NCBI RefSeq assembly: GCF_003119115.1
Contig: NZ_CP022364.1
Span: 1-64,000, forward strand
From: Azospirillum sp. TSH58
Lineage (GTDB): Bacteria > Pseudomonadota > Alphaproteobacteria > Azospirillales > Azospirillaceae
DNA length: 64,000 nt
Reading direction: 5' to 3'
Shown here piece after piece: positions 43,839 through 50,956 of this stretch (positions are counted from its first letter, which is position 1; every line of letters begins with the position of its first letter). The notes below the pieces were generated by a model. It worked only from the letters and a program-made list of their open reading frames with translations. It had not been told where the DNA came from and searched no databases. The position numbers were made by a program, and so were the translations under genes.

Positions 43839-44005
43839 ACGATCCGGGGCAGCACGACGCCCAGCAGGTCGCCGACAAGGCCCTGGCCGATTGCGGCGGG
43901 GACGAGGCCGCCGCCCGCCTGCTGCTGGCGCACCAGCTCATCGTCGCGCGCCAGGGGATGAGCACAGGCCACCTGCGGCTGGGCGCGAACGCTGCGACCC
44001 GCTGA
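43826..44005 (+). CDS. small protein overlapping the coiled-coil gene, 59 aa
   Basis: ATG 43826 lies 13 bases inside the end of the coiled-coil gene, with CGGAGAG about 6 bases upstream. The 59 residues (MEKLNDPGQHDAQQVADKAL ... LLLAHQLIVARQGM ... AATR) form two helices, no signal peptide and no lipobox, so it is not an o-spanin. Its place between membrane protein and endolysin suggests a lysis or late regulatory accessory. A stem GGCGGC/GCCGCC (44047-44066) without a U-run lies in the following 149-base gap. Confidence 0.5.
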   Translation: MEKLNDPGQHDAQQVADKALADCGGDEAAARLLLAHQLIVARQGMSTGHLRLGANAATR

Positions 44006-44154
44006 ACCTCCCCTCTGTCGGGGATTGGCGCACCGGCAAAAAGAATGGCGGCCCCAGAGAGCCGCCAAGGTTCAGCTAATTCTGCCGTGGAAGGCAGATC
44101 GCGCGACCCTAAACGCGACGGCTTTTTAAAACAATTCCAATGAGGAAGTAACCC

Positions 44155-44997
44155 ATGACCACCACGCCCTCCGGCGCGGCCGAAGCCGTGCGCCTGCCCT
44201 CCGTAGTCGGCGCCGCGCGCCCGCTTGGTCCCACCGACATCGCCACCGCTGCCGCTGCCCTCGGCGTCGAGGAGGCGGCCTATCGCGCCGTCCTGATCGT
44301 GGAGACCGGCGGCCGCAGCGCCTACCGGCCCGACGGCCGCATGCCGATCCTGTTCGAGGCCCACATCGCCTATCGCCTCAACGGCGGGGTGACCGTGCCT
44401 GGTCTGGCGGAACGAAGCTGGGACCGTGGCCTCTACTCCAGCACGGCGGCCGGCGAATACGACCGACTCAACCGGGCCTGCCAGCATCGGGCCATCGGGC
44501 CGGTGGTCGCCCTGAAAGCGGCGTCCTGGGGGATGCCGCAGATCCTGGGCAGCAACCACGCCCTCTGCGGTTTCGGCGATGTCGAGAGCTTCGTGCGGGC
44601 GATGGCGGACAGCGCCGTCGCCCAGCTCGCCGCCTTCAATGCCTTCGTCGTGGCACGCGGGCTGCTGCCGGCCCTGCGCGGCAAGCGCTGGAGCGACTTC
44701 GCCCGCGGGTACAACGGGACAGCCTTCGCCGCGAACGCCTACGACGAGAAGCTCGCCGCCGCCTATCAGCGGGTCCGCGGCGCCGCGGGTGACGGCGTGC
44801 TCGGGATCGGGGACGTCGGGCCTGACGTGGCCGCGTTGCAGCGGGCGCTCCAGCGCTGCGGCTTCCCGTCCATCGTGGAGGATGGCGACTTCGGGCGGCG
44901 GACGGCCAACGCGGTCGAGCAGGTCCAGGCTGTTCACCGGCTGCCGGTCACCGGGCTGGTGGACATGCGGACGGCGATTGCGCTGGGGCTGGTTTGA
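44155..44997 (+). CDS. endolysin: N-acetylmuramidase (DUF3380) with peptidoglycan-binding domain
   Basis: A 280-residue lysis enzyme cleaving the glycan backbone. Residues about 30-205 are the N-acetylmuramidase domain: AAYRAVLIVETGGRSAYRPD with the catalytic Glu region, RMPILFEAHIAYRLN, then ALKAASWGMPQILGSNHALC and WSDFARGYNGTAFAANAYDE. Residues about 215-278 are a PG_binding_1 domain (DVGPDVAALQRALQRCGF, DGDFGRRTANAVEQVQ, LPVTGLVDMRTAIAL). No signal peptide, so export depends on the holin at 49828, separated from it by inserted cargo. SD GAGGAAG precedes ATG 44155. Confidence 0.9.
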   Translation: MTTTPSGAAEAVRLPSVVGAARPLGPTDIATAAAALGVEEAAYRAVLIVETGGRSAYRPDGRMPILFEAHIAYRLNGGVTVPGLAERSWDRGLYSSTAAGEYDRLNRACQHRAIGPVVALKAASWGMPQILGSNHALCGFGDVESFVRAMADSAVAQLAAFNAFVVARGLLPALRGKRWSDFARGYNGTAFAANAYDEKLAAAYQRVRGAAGDGVLGIGDVGPDVAALQRALQRCGFPSIVEDGDFGRRTANAVEQVQAVHRLPVTGLVDMRTAIALGLV

Positions 44998-45273
44998 GGG
45001 TGGCGAACTCAGAAAGCAGAGTGCAGCGGGAGGGGGCTATAAGAGCGCTCTTGCGAACGCATATGCATTATTTTTGAGAGTGAGACCGAAAATGGCGCGG
45101 TAGTGCAGCCTTGTGAACTTTTCGCCTTGTTGCGCTTGTGTTAGGGCTAGCAAAGCTAGCAAGCCTGGTTGTGGATGCGGAAATCTGTTGGCCTAACCCT
45201 GTTGCGCATGGCATTTATGCAATCGCCAGTGGGTGTCATTCGTGCAGAGCTCTCCTTTTGGCTCTTGCTAACC

Positions 45274-45285
45274 CATCAATTGATG
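45274..45285. promoter_or_regulatory. palindromic operator of the toxin-antitoxin operon
   Basis: CATCAATTGATG is a perfect 12-bp palindrome 22 bases before the toxin start. MqsA-type antitoxins autoregulate through palindromes at this position. The surrounding AT-rich gap 44998-45307 holds no gene; it also contains GCTAGC-AAA-GCTAGC-type repeats near 45150. Confidence 0.45.
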
Positions 45286-45307
45286 TGTACCTTAGAGGGC
45301 GAAGAAG

Positions 45308-45673
45308 TTGGCAACCGACGCTGAGGTCCAGGCGTTTCTAAGGCGCTTCGTGCAGGCTGTGGCATCCCATGGTGTGCATGTGTGGAAAACCAAAAAGAAT
45401 GACGCCTTTCTAATGGATACTGGATTCACGAATGCCGACGTTGTCGATGCTCTAAAAACCCTGCGCGTGCAGAACTACTCTGCAGGCCCGGAGTTAGACG
45501 ACGACCCAAACCGGCCTGCAGGTGAGGTGTGGAAGTTTATGCGCGAGTACGAGGGCTATAACCTGTACGTTAAGCTCAAGCTCGACGCATCGACGGGACT
45601 GCCGATAGCTGAGTGTTTGTCTTTCCATCCTGCGGAAAGGCAGATGCAACAGCCTAATCTACCCCGCCGTTAG
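45308..45673 (+). CDS. MqsR-like toxin of a type II toxin-antitoxin pair
   Basis: A 121-residue protein of lower GC than the phage genes. Pattern: FLRRFVQAVASHGVHVWKTK, MDTGFTNADVVDALKTLRVQ, then GEVWKFMREYEGYNLYVKLK and LPIAECLSFHPAE. This is the RelE-type fold order of MqsR-related ribonucleases (helix, helix, strands with a GYNLYVKL-type core). The start is TTG 45308 with AGGGCGAAG upstream. It is followed after 15 bases by a Zn-finger/HTH/Panacea antitoxin, which fixes the pairing. The predicted role is cutting mRNA or otherwise blocking growth when the antitoxin fails, e.g. during infection. Confidence 0.7.
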   Translation: MATDAEVQAFLRRFVQAVASHGVHVWKTKKNDAFLMDTGFTNADVVDALKTLRVQNYSAGPELDDDPNRPAGEVWKFMREYEGYNLYVKLKLDASTGLPIAECLSFHPAERQMQQPNLPRR

Positions 45674-45688
45674 ATGGAGTGAGCTGAA

Positions 45689-46741
45689 ATGAAAGCCGAA
45701 TTCTTAGCTGATGCTGCATGTCCATCATGCGGCAAGGCTGGCTTCGTCTCAAGGGTCAGCCGCCCTGAAACCGTATCTATTCGTGACTTGGACATGAATG
45801 TGTATCGCACATTCCGGGTCTGCGCGAACTGTCATGCAGAGTTCGAGAACTCGAATGATGAAGACTGGAAGCTAGACGCCTATGCCGCTTATCGTGAAAT
45901 AAAAGGTATGGTTACGCCAAACGCAATACGTGATTGGCGAAAAGAGTACGATTTAACTCAGCCCGAAGTCTCAAGATTGCTCGGTTGGGGGGAGGCTACC
46001 CTCGGTCGGTATGAGAATGGTGCGCTTCAATCCGATGCACATAATAAAGCGCTTGCTAGGCTGATGGAGGTTGATGGGTTGGCCCAGGCTTTGGAGGCCA
46101 ATCCAGGAGCTATTTCGGATGCCAAGAAAGCGTTCATACTTGATAAGCTAAGCGTGCCTTTAACGATACAGCGCGCGCGGCAAATGCTTATGACTGTGGC
46201 CAGCTCTCCTCGGCCAAGCGCCCTAAACGGCTGCCGGTTGTTTAGCGTTGAAAAGACTGCCGGTCTGGTTTCTTTCATCGCTGATGCTGGAGAGTTCAAG
46301 ACAAAATTGAACAAGCTTATGTTCTATACTGACTTCTTGTCATTCTTCAAACATGGGCGCTCCATTACTGGCCTTCGATATGCACGAATACCTTACGGCC
46401 CGGTTCCAGATAAATATGGAACAATATTTTCTTCCCTTGCCGAAATGGGTGTTCTTATCATTGAGCCGTGGGAAGCTGGTGAATGCTCTGGTGAGATTGT
46501 CAGATCGAGTAGGGTCGCTGGCCTTTCTATATTGTCTGAGGAAGAGCGCCAAGTTGCGACTCTCGTAAGAGATTACTTCTCTGGCTGGACTTCGACAAAA
46601 ATAAAAGACTTCTCACACAAGGAAAAGGCTTGGATAGAGGTTCCTACGGGAAGCCCAATATCTTACGATTACGCTGCCCATCTTCAGATCAGGGGTTTGG
46701 TACCACGGGCCTCTTATAGGGAGCATTCGGAGTTTTGCTGA
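45689..46741 (+). CDS. MqsA-type antitoxin fused to a Panacea (DUF4065/SocA-like) domain
   Basis: A 350-residue protein in three parts. An N-terminal zinc finger has Cys11/Cys14 (CPSCGK) and Cys45/Cys48 (CANCH), as in MqsA/YgiT. An XRE-type HTH spans residues about 80-135 (IRDWRKEYDLTQPEVSRLLG, GEATLGRYENGALQS). A C-terminal Panacea domain spans about 205-300 (KLNKLMFYTDFLSFFKHGR, LRYARIPYGPVPDKYGTIFS). Panacea domains neutralise many unrelated toxins in PanAT systems. The gene directly follows the MqsR-like toxin. AT-rich codon use marks the pair as acquired cargo. The insertion lies next to a truncated DUF6527-like gene, the likely disrupted phage locus. Confidence 0.85.
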   Translation: MKAEFLADAACPSCGKAGFVSRVSRPETVSIRDLDMNVYRTFRVCANCHAEFENSNDEDWKLDAYAAYREIKGMVTPNAIRDWRKEYDLTQPEVSRLLGWGEATLGRYENGALQSDAHNKALARLMEVDGLAQALEANPGAISDAKKAFILDKLSVPLTIQRARQMLMTVASSPRPSALNGCRLFSVEKTAGLVSFIADAGEFKTKLNKLMFYTDFLSFFKHGRSITGLRYARIPYGPVPDKYGTIFSSLAEMGVLIIEPWEAGECSGEIVRSSRVAGLSILSEEERQVATLVRDYFSGWTSTKIKDFSHKEKAWIEVPTGSPISYDYAAHLQIRGLVPRASYREHSEFC

Positions 46742-46796
46742 CATATTGTGGTTTGACTCCAGGCTGGCAAATTCCCGCTTGCTATCCTCCCCGTTG

Positions 46797-46910
46797 CCCG
46801 GTCACCACTCCATCCGATCGGGCCGGATCGAGTTCTGTGGCGACAGCTCGCACGCGCTCGCCGGCCAGACGGTGGACCTGCCGGACATCCCAGGGGACGA
46901 GTTGGATTGA
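46797..46910 (+). pseudogene. 3' remnant of a DUF6527-like phage gene
   Basis: Directly behind the antitoxin gene the frame reads HHSIRSGRIEFCGDSSHALA then GQTVDLPDIPGDELD to TGA 46908-46910. This is the typical C-terminal end of DUF6527-type phage proteins (His-Ser ... G-x-I-x-F-x-x-D-x-x-H-A-L-A-G-Q-T-V). The conserved N-terminal two thirds are missing and no start is present. The toxin-antitoxin cassette probably replaced them. Bases 46911-47191 after it contain no gene I can support. Confidence 0.55.
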
Positions 46911-47191
46911 GGGCGTGACCGCCGGGTAGGTACGTCACCCCCTACGTTCGGTCGCCCCACCCGAAGATGGGCCGACGCCGGCCCGTGTTGTCCGGTCCAC
47001 ACAGCGGTCACTGTCCGCGACGTGTGCGTGATGAGCCGAGGCTCCCCCGCCACCCAACGTCCGAAACGTCTTCGCAGACTGACCAGAGCCTACAGCACCG
47101 AGGTTTTACCCGCCAGCCGCCCAGCCCCCGCCATTTCTTCGTGGCGCTCCGGGGGATGGGGGGTGAACGGGCGCATGAACGAAGGAACAGC

Positions 47192-47395
47192 ATGGTCGCA
47201 TTCTCCACAATCAAGCCCGGCGACGTCCTGTACGACTTGAAGAAGAGGAACTCCGCCATGGTATATGAGGTCCGGGTAATCGCTTCTATTCCGGGTTCGG
47301 CGATCGTCTCGTATAGCGGCAACCCGCCACGCAACGCCGGGCGGCGCGTCATCACCCGTCTGCGCCGCCCGCCCGACAAGGACGCCCCACCATGA
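47192..47395 (+). CDS. small hypothetical protein, 67 aa
   Basis: ATG 47192 has a clear ribosome site (GAAGGAAC). The product is a basic, beta-rich small protein (TIKPGDVLYDLKKRNSAMVY, VRVIASIPGSAIVSYSGNPP) with an Arg-rich tail. The N-terminal pattern, G-D-V-L-Y followed by a strand, resembles small SH3-like barrels. Its stop overlaps the next ATG (ATGA at 47392-47395), so the two form an operon. Phage-associated, function unknown. Confidence 0.55.
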   Translation: MVAFSTIKPGDVLYDLKKRNSAMVYEVRVIASIPGSAIVSYSGNPPRNAGRRVITRLRRPPDKDAPP

Positions 47396-47697
47396 CCTGC
47401 CACCACTGCCGCAAGCCTCTGGATGGCAAATTCTACGCGCTGAACGTCACCGCCATGAAGGCGGAGTCGCCGGGCCGCGCCATAATGATCGCTGACGGCG
47501 AACTCCCCGTGACGCTCTCCGCCGACATCGGCTACCACGACCACGATCTGGAGAAGCTGACCGGATCGGCCTCGGTCGATCTGCTGGACGGCCTGCCGAT
47601 CCGCAACGTCCAGGCCGAAGCCTCCTTCTGCTCGAAGCGGTGCTTGGCCGGCTGGTTTGCCGAGAAGATCAACAGCCTGACCGACCTTTCTGCCTGA
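47392..47697 (+). CDS. small Cys-rich, probable zinc-binding protein, 101 aa
   Basis: It starts at ATG 47392 overlapping the previous stop. It has CHHC-type ligands at the N-terminus (MTCHHCRKPLDGKFYALNV) and a second pair near the C-terminus (FCSKRCLAGWFAEKINSL), a split zinc-ribbon/TRASH-like arrangement. The middle is acidic and beta-rich. Such small metal-binding proteins are frequent phage host-interaction or DNA-binding factors. No specific family is assigned. Confidence 0.6.
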   Translation: MTCHHCRKPLDGKFYALNVTAMKAESPGRAIMIADGELPVTLSADIGYHDHDLEKLTGSASVDLLDGLPIRNVQAEASFCSKRCLAGWFAEKINSLTDLSA

Positions 47698-47723
47698 CCA
47701 GCCCTAACTCGTCTCCCGGCCCG

Positions 47724-47993
47724 TCACTCTGCCGCAATGGGCATTTCGCAGAGAGCTACTTCCTGCGACGGCGTCGCCGACCTGAAATACTCCATCACGT
47801 AGACCCGCACGGCGCTCGACAAGCTGTCTACGTCCAGCGCCTCCACGCGCTCGGCGAGGCGCGTGCACAGCCTGCTCACCGTCAGGTCTTCCCTCTGCGC
47901 GATCTCCTCCAGGGCATCCCAGAAGGCCGGCTCCAGCCGCATGCTGGTGCGCTTGCCGGCGACCATCAAGTTCCTCAGCTTCTTCGATGACAT
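47724..47993 (-). CDS. ribbon-helix-helix domain protein, 89 aa
   Basis: An Azospirillum/rhizobial-type RHH_4 protein. The first strand and helices read KRTSMRLEPAFWDALEEIAQ, then EDLTVSRLCTRLAERVEALD, a second helical region (SSAVRVYVMEYFRSA) and a hydrophobic tail. RHH_4 proteins are small DNA-binding regulators related to arginine-type repressors. Start ATG 47993. A perfect CRP-like palindrome lies 64 bases upstream (48057-48076). It is convergent with the preceding small-gene operon, with 26 bases between the stops. Confidence 0.7.
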   Translation of the reverse strand: MSSKKLRNLMVAGKRTSMRLEPAFWDALEEIAQREDLTVSRLCTRLAERVEALDVDSLSSAVRVYVMEYFRSATPSQEVALCEMPIAAE

Positions 47994-48056
47994 GGCAGCT
48001 CACCGCAACACGTTGCATTCTCGGGTATGTAGCGTCGCGGAATTGGAGCCGAAAAA

Positions 48057-48076
48057 CATGTGATAGAAATCACATG
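48057..48076. promoter_or_regulatory. perfect CRP-type palindrome
   Basis: CATGTGAT-AGAA-ATCACATG contains TGTGA-N6-TCACA, the CRP/FNR-superfamily consensus with all ten key bases matched. It lies in the 377-base gap 47994-48370, 64 bases upstream of the RHH gene on the minus strand. It is far from the receiver gene on the plus strand. Confidence 0.5.
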
Positions 48077-48170
48077 AAACGGGGGTCTCGCTCCGGGGCC
48101 GGCGAGGTCACAGCGGCACCGCTGATAGGAGCCGCTCAAGCAACAATCACTCACTGCTGAACCCATTCCC

Positions 48171-48198
48171 GCCGCCCGGCACCCGCCCGGCGGCTTTT
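48171..48198 (+). terminator. terminator-like hairpin
   Basis: GCCGCC-C-GG pairs with CC-C-GGCGGC (48171-48194, one C-C mismatch), followed by TTTT-CC-TTTT. It belongs to the set of hairpins placed before gene starts in this region. Confidence 0.5.
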
Positions 48199-48216
48199 CC
48201 TTTTCCGGAGTCCCCC

Positions 48217-48318
48217 ATGTGCGACTTGCGGGACAGCGACCACCGCCTCAGGCATCACCTTGCCGGCCGAGGCGACGCCTTCGCTACGAACAGCCTGCAA
48301 TCTTGCTGCTGTGCATGA
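48217..48318 (+). CDS. possible small or truncated phage peptide, 33 aa
   Basis: After the hairpin and a CCGGAG site, ATG 48217 opens a 33-codon frame (MCDLRDSDHRLRHHLAGRGD ... SCCCA). The terminator-ribosome-site-ATG layout equals that before the lysis genes at 43344 and 49828. This may therefore be the surviving 5' end of a phage gene cut off by the accessory block that follows. No homologous family recognised. Confidence 0.3.
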   Translation: MCDLRDSDHRLRHHLAGRGDAFATNSLQSCCCA

Positions 48319-48370
48319 GTTGTTATCTGGATAGAGATGGCAGTCATATACTCGTTGATGTGGGTGACAG

Positions 48371-48748
48371 ATGCGCGAACCCCCTCATGTTCTGCTGGCC
48401 GATGACGAGGATCTGGTTGCCATGGTGGTGGCCGAGGTTCTTGAGTCCGAAGGGCTCCGGGTCACCGTCACGCACAACGGGCTGGCAGCCGTCGAGGCTG
48501 ACGCCGCCGATCCGGCTGACCTCCTGCTGACCGACATGCGCATGCCGGTGATGAACGGCGAGGCGCTGATCCGGATCATCCGACAGCGGCGCCCAGGCCT
48601 GCCGGTCGTCGTCACCACCGGGTTCAGCGAGCATATTCCTGCCGAGGAGCCGGGACGGCTGGTGGTCCTGCGCAAGCCTTATTCATTGTCCGCGCTGGTC
48701 CCGGTGATCACCGCCCTGCTGTCCAGACGGACAGAGCCGGCCTCCTGA
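48371..48748 (+). CDS. single-domain response regulator (CheY-like)
   Basis: A 125-residue receiver domain only. Acidic pocket LLADDED, phospho-acceptor Asp in LLLTDMRMPVMNGE, Thr in VVVTTGFSE and Lys in VVLRKPYS are all present, so it should be phosphorylatable. There is no output domain, as in the Sma0114/PAS-kinase-associated receivers of alphaproteobacteria. No histidine kinase is encoded nearby. Start ATG 48371, with no strong ribosome site. It resembles a chromosomal rather than a phage gene. Confidence 0.85.
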   Translation: MREPPHVLLADDEDLVAMVVAEVLESEGLRVTVTHNGLAAVEADAADPADLLLTDMRMPVMNGEALIRIIRQRRPGLPVVVTTGFSEHIPAEEPGRLVVLRKPYSLSALVPVITALLSRRTEPAS

Positions 48749-48808
48749 GCGAGGGGTGAATCGGCACCAGCGGACGAGCTGAACCGACCGCCGGCGGGAT
48801 GTCCGCCA

Positions 48809-49051
48809 TCAATCCAGCAGCGCGTTCCAGGCATCCCACCCGTCACCGCTGAGACGCCATTTCCCCGGCCCATCTCCGGGCTCGATCAGCCCTAGGTCGT
48901 AGCACTCAGCAATTAGCCATTCCAGAGAACCGCCCGGCTCCGCCACACAGACATCACCGGTATCAGGATCAGCCGTCAGTAGGAGCAGGATCTGGTCCTG
49001 GGACAGGTAGCCCCGGACGGCGGTCAGGCTACTGTACTGGAGCTTAGGCAT
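48809..49051 (-). CDS. hypothetical protein, 80 aa
   Basis: ATG 49049-49051 overlaps the end of the upstream mini-gene, so translation is probably coupled. The product MPKLQYSSLTAVRGYLSQDQ ... CVAEPGGSLEWLIAECYDLG ... WRLSGDGWDAWNALLD is acidic and resembles a small winged-helix-like fold ending in a W-x-L-S-G-D-G pattern. No family name is recognised. Confidence 0.5.
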   Translation of the reverse strand: MPKLQYSSLTAVRGYLSQDQILLLLTADPDTGDVCVAEPGGSLEWLIAECYDLGLIEPGDGPGKWRLSGDGWDAWNALLD

Positions 49052-49160
49052 AAGCCCACCTCCGGTGAAAGCGTGTGGATGTGGGGCAACCGACCCTGAA
49101 CCTCTCCAGCCGTTCGGCCAGTTGGGTGCCCAGGAATTCTGCGAAGGTCTCCATGTTCAT
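49044..49160 (-). CDS. 38-residue leader-like peptide gene
   Basis: A strong ribosome site AGGAGG (49164-49169 on the plus strand as CCTCCT) stands before ATG 49158-49160. The frame MNMETFAEFLGTQLAERLER ... HRRWAYA ends at TAA 49044-49046, inside the next gene's start. The good ribosome site and the overlap suggest a translated leader driving the 80-residue protein. Confidence 0.5.
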   Translation of the reverse strand: MNMETFAEFLGTQLAERLERFRVGCPTSTRFHRRWAYA

Positions 49161-49212
49161 AATTTCCTCCTCAAACGCGATAGAGAAAATACGCACGGGA
49201 CTGAACATCAAT

Positions 49213-49623
49213 TCAGTGCACGCGCCAGTAAGAAATAGCCGTCAGCGCAGAGAATATTGCGCTGGCAGGGAATGGCTTTAACAAATACGTCCATCCCATT
49301 TGCTCCACAGCAGTTCGGCAATGGTCATCAGAATTCCCAGTCATTGCGATCACCGGCACGACAAGATCGGATTGCGTCAAGAATTTTGAGACATCATCAA
49401 TAAAGCTAAGTTCGTTTTCAATGTATGGTAGGGGAAGATCGACAATGATCAAATTCGGAGTGAAGTTATTTGATAGCATCTGACATTCTGCCGATCTGAT
49501 CGAGTTAACTGCAAGAACTCGAAATCCCCAGCTATTTAAGATAATGCGAAGGGCATCGCATACTTGCGTATGCGGCTCTATGACAAGTATTGAATAATCT
49601 TGAATCGTTAAGGTAACGGTCAT
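49213..49623 (-). CDS. receiver-domain protein, AT-rich
   Basis: A 136-residue receiver-like protein, ATG 49623 (a longer start at 49641 is possible). Strand 1 is YSILVIEPHTQVCDALRIIL; the expected acidic pair is replaced by E-P. The phospho-Asp appears in NLIIVDLPLPYIEN, Thr in VIAMTGNSDD and Lys in YLLKPFPAS. The loss of one acidic pocket residue makes phosphorylation uncertain. No output domain. Lower GC than its surroundings suggests separate acquisition from the receiver at 48371. Confidence 0.75.
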   Translation of the reverse strand: MTVTLTIQDYSILVIEPHTQVCDALRIILNSWGFRVLAVNSIRSAECQMLSNNFTPNLIIVDLPLPYIENELSFIDDVSKFLTQSDLVVPVIAMTGNSDDHCRTAVEQMGWTYLLKPFPASAIFSALTAISYWRVH

Positions 49624-49772
49624 GACGCCAACACCTCTCAATCGGAAGAGAACGTAATCTAAAGCCCTCTTGTTTACTTCTGTTTAAATGGGATACGCCC
49701 CACCGGAAATGTGGGGTTTCGGACTTATCCGTTTGGGAAATCCATGCTGAGTTTTATCGTATCCTTTCACCA

Positions 49773-49802
49773 GCCGCCCGGCCCCGCCGAGGCGGCTTTT
49801 TT
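49773..49802 (+). terminator. rho-independent terminator before the holin gene
   Basis: GCCGCC (49773-49778) pairs with GGCGGC (49791-49796) and is followed by TTTTTT (49797-49802). The holin ATG lies 26 bases further, preceded by AAGGAGGGG. Confidence 0.75.
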
Positions 49803-49827
49803 CATGCCCGAAGGAGGGGCACCCATC

Positions 49828-50361
49828 ATGCTGCCACTGCTCATCCCGATCCTCACCGCTCTGGTCCCGGTGCTGCTGCCCGAGGTCGCCAGGGCTGCGC
49901 TCGGCACCGGCGAGACCGCCCAGAAGGTCGGCGAGGCCGCGGTGTCCGTCGTCTCCGCCGTGACCGGCCTGCCGATCACCACCCTGGCGGACGCCGAGCG
50001 CGCCGTTGCCGCGGTGCAGACCGATCCGGCGAAGCTGGCCGAGCTGTACCGCCAGCAGGGCGATCAGGTCGTGGCGCTGCTGCGGCTGGACAACGAGGAC
50101 CGGGCCGACGCCCGCGCCCAGACCGTCCAGCTTGCCCAAGCCGGTAGCCGAATCTCCTGGGGCGCGCCGGTCGTGTCGGCCATCGTCCTGGTGACGTTCG
50201 GCGTCGTACTGTACCGAGTGCTGAGCCAGCCGGCCGGCGCGATCGACCAGAACGCCACGCTGATGCTCGGCGCTCTGACCACCATGGCGTCGGCGGTGGT
50301 GTCCTACTGGGTCGGCTCCAGCGCCGGGTCCGCGGCGAAGGACAAGCTGCTCCGGAAGTGA
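49828..50361 (+). CDS. holin, GTA-type 3TM family
   Basis: A 177-residue membrane protein. ATG 49828 is preferred over ATG 49804 because AAGGAGGGG (49811-49819) is correctly spaced. A hydrophobic N-terminal segment (MLPLLIPILTALVPVLLPEV) comes first. The conserved cytoplasmic part (TGLPITTLADAERAVAAVQ, LAELYRQQGDQVVALLRLDN) follows. Two C-terminal membrane segments (APVVSAIVLVTFGVVLYRVL, LMLGALTTMASAVVSYWVGS) complete the 3TM pattern known from gene-transfer-agent and prophage holins. It would form lesions for release of the endolysin at 44155. Confidence 0.85.
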   Translation: MLPLLIPILTALVPVLLPEVARAALGTGETAQKVGEAAVSVVSAVTGLPITTLADAERAVAAVQTDPAKLAELYRQQGDQVVALLRLDNEDRADARAQTVQLAQAGSRISWGAPVVSAIVLVTFGVVLYRVLSQPAGAIDQNATLMLGALTTMASAVVSYWVGSSAGSAAKDKLLRK

Positions 50362-50371
50362 GGGACTCGTC

Positions 50372-50956
50372 GTGACCGTTCCTCACCTCTCCGACCTCAC
50401 CGGGGCCGCCGGGTTCATCCTGGTGGCCCTCTGGCCCTGGCTGTCCGGTCGGCGTGCTCTGCTGGCCGGACAGGGTGCCTCCGCCGCGGCCTTCGCGCTG
50501 CATTACCTGCTGATCGGTGCCGCGACCGGTGCCGCCATGTCCGGGTTGTCCATCCTGCAGGTCGCCACCGCCTGGCCCGATGACCGACCGATCTGGTGCC
50601 GGGCGCTCTACGCCGCCACGGTGCCCCTGCTGGCGGTGCTGGCCGCGTCGACCTGGGCGGGCAGGCCATCGGTATGCGCGGCGACCGGGATGGTCCTCGG
50701 CACCGCAGCTCGCTGGTGCCGGTCCGCCTTCCTGCTGCGCGGCCTGTTCCTTCTCGCCGGCGCCTGCTGGGGCGCGCACGACCTGCTGACCGGCTCGACC
50801 TTCGGCCTGCTCGCCGACCTGCTCTGCATGGCCGGGCTGGTCTACGGCGCGCTGCGCGATTGCGTACCTCGGAAGCGCGACGAAGCAGCGCTCCGCCAGC
50901 TACTTCCTACCTCCCAAGCGCCAACGCCGGGGCTGCCTTCCGTTGAGCCGCGATGA
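50372..50956 (+). CDS. YgjV-like inner membrane protein
   Basis: A 194-residue protein, start GTG 50372, 10 bases after the holin stop. About six hydrophobic segments (LTGAAGFILVALWPWLS, AAAFALHYLLIGAATGAAM, LYAATVPLLAVLAASTW, FGLLADLLCMAGLVYGAL). The order and the FALHY-x-L-x-G-A pattern match the Imp-YgjV family of unknown function, possibly transport or sugar-related. It is not a typical phage protein. Adjacent to the holin, it may be a lysis-region accessory. Its 3' end overlaps the convergent gene by 50 bases. Confidence 0.65.
   Translation: MTVPHLSDLTGAAGFILVALWPWLSGRRALLAGQGASAAAFALHYLLIGAATGAAMSGLSILQVATAWPDDRPIWCRALYAATVPLLAVLAASTWAGRPSVCAATGMVLGTAARWCRSAFLLRGLFLLAGACWGAHDLLTGSTFGLLADLLCMAGLVYGALRDCVPRKRDEAALRQLLPTSQAPTPGLPSVEPR

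Noticed and set aside
45138..45341. 67-codon frame before the toxin gene
   Set aside because: It overlaps the toxin start and the operator palindrome and shows no protein features.
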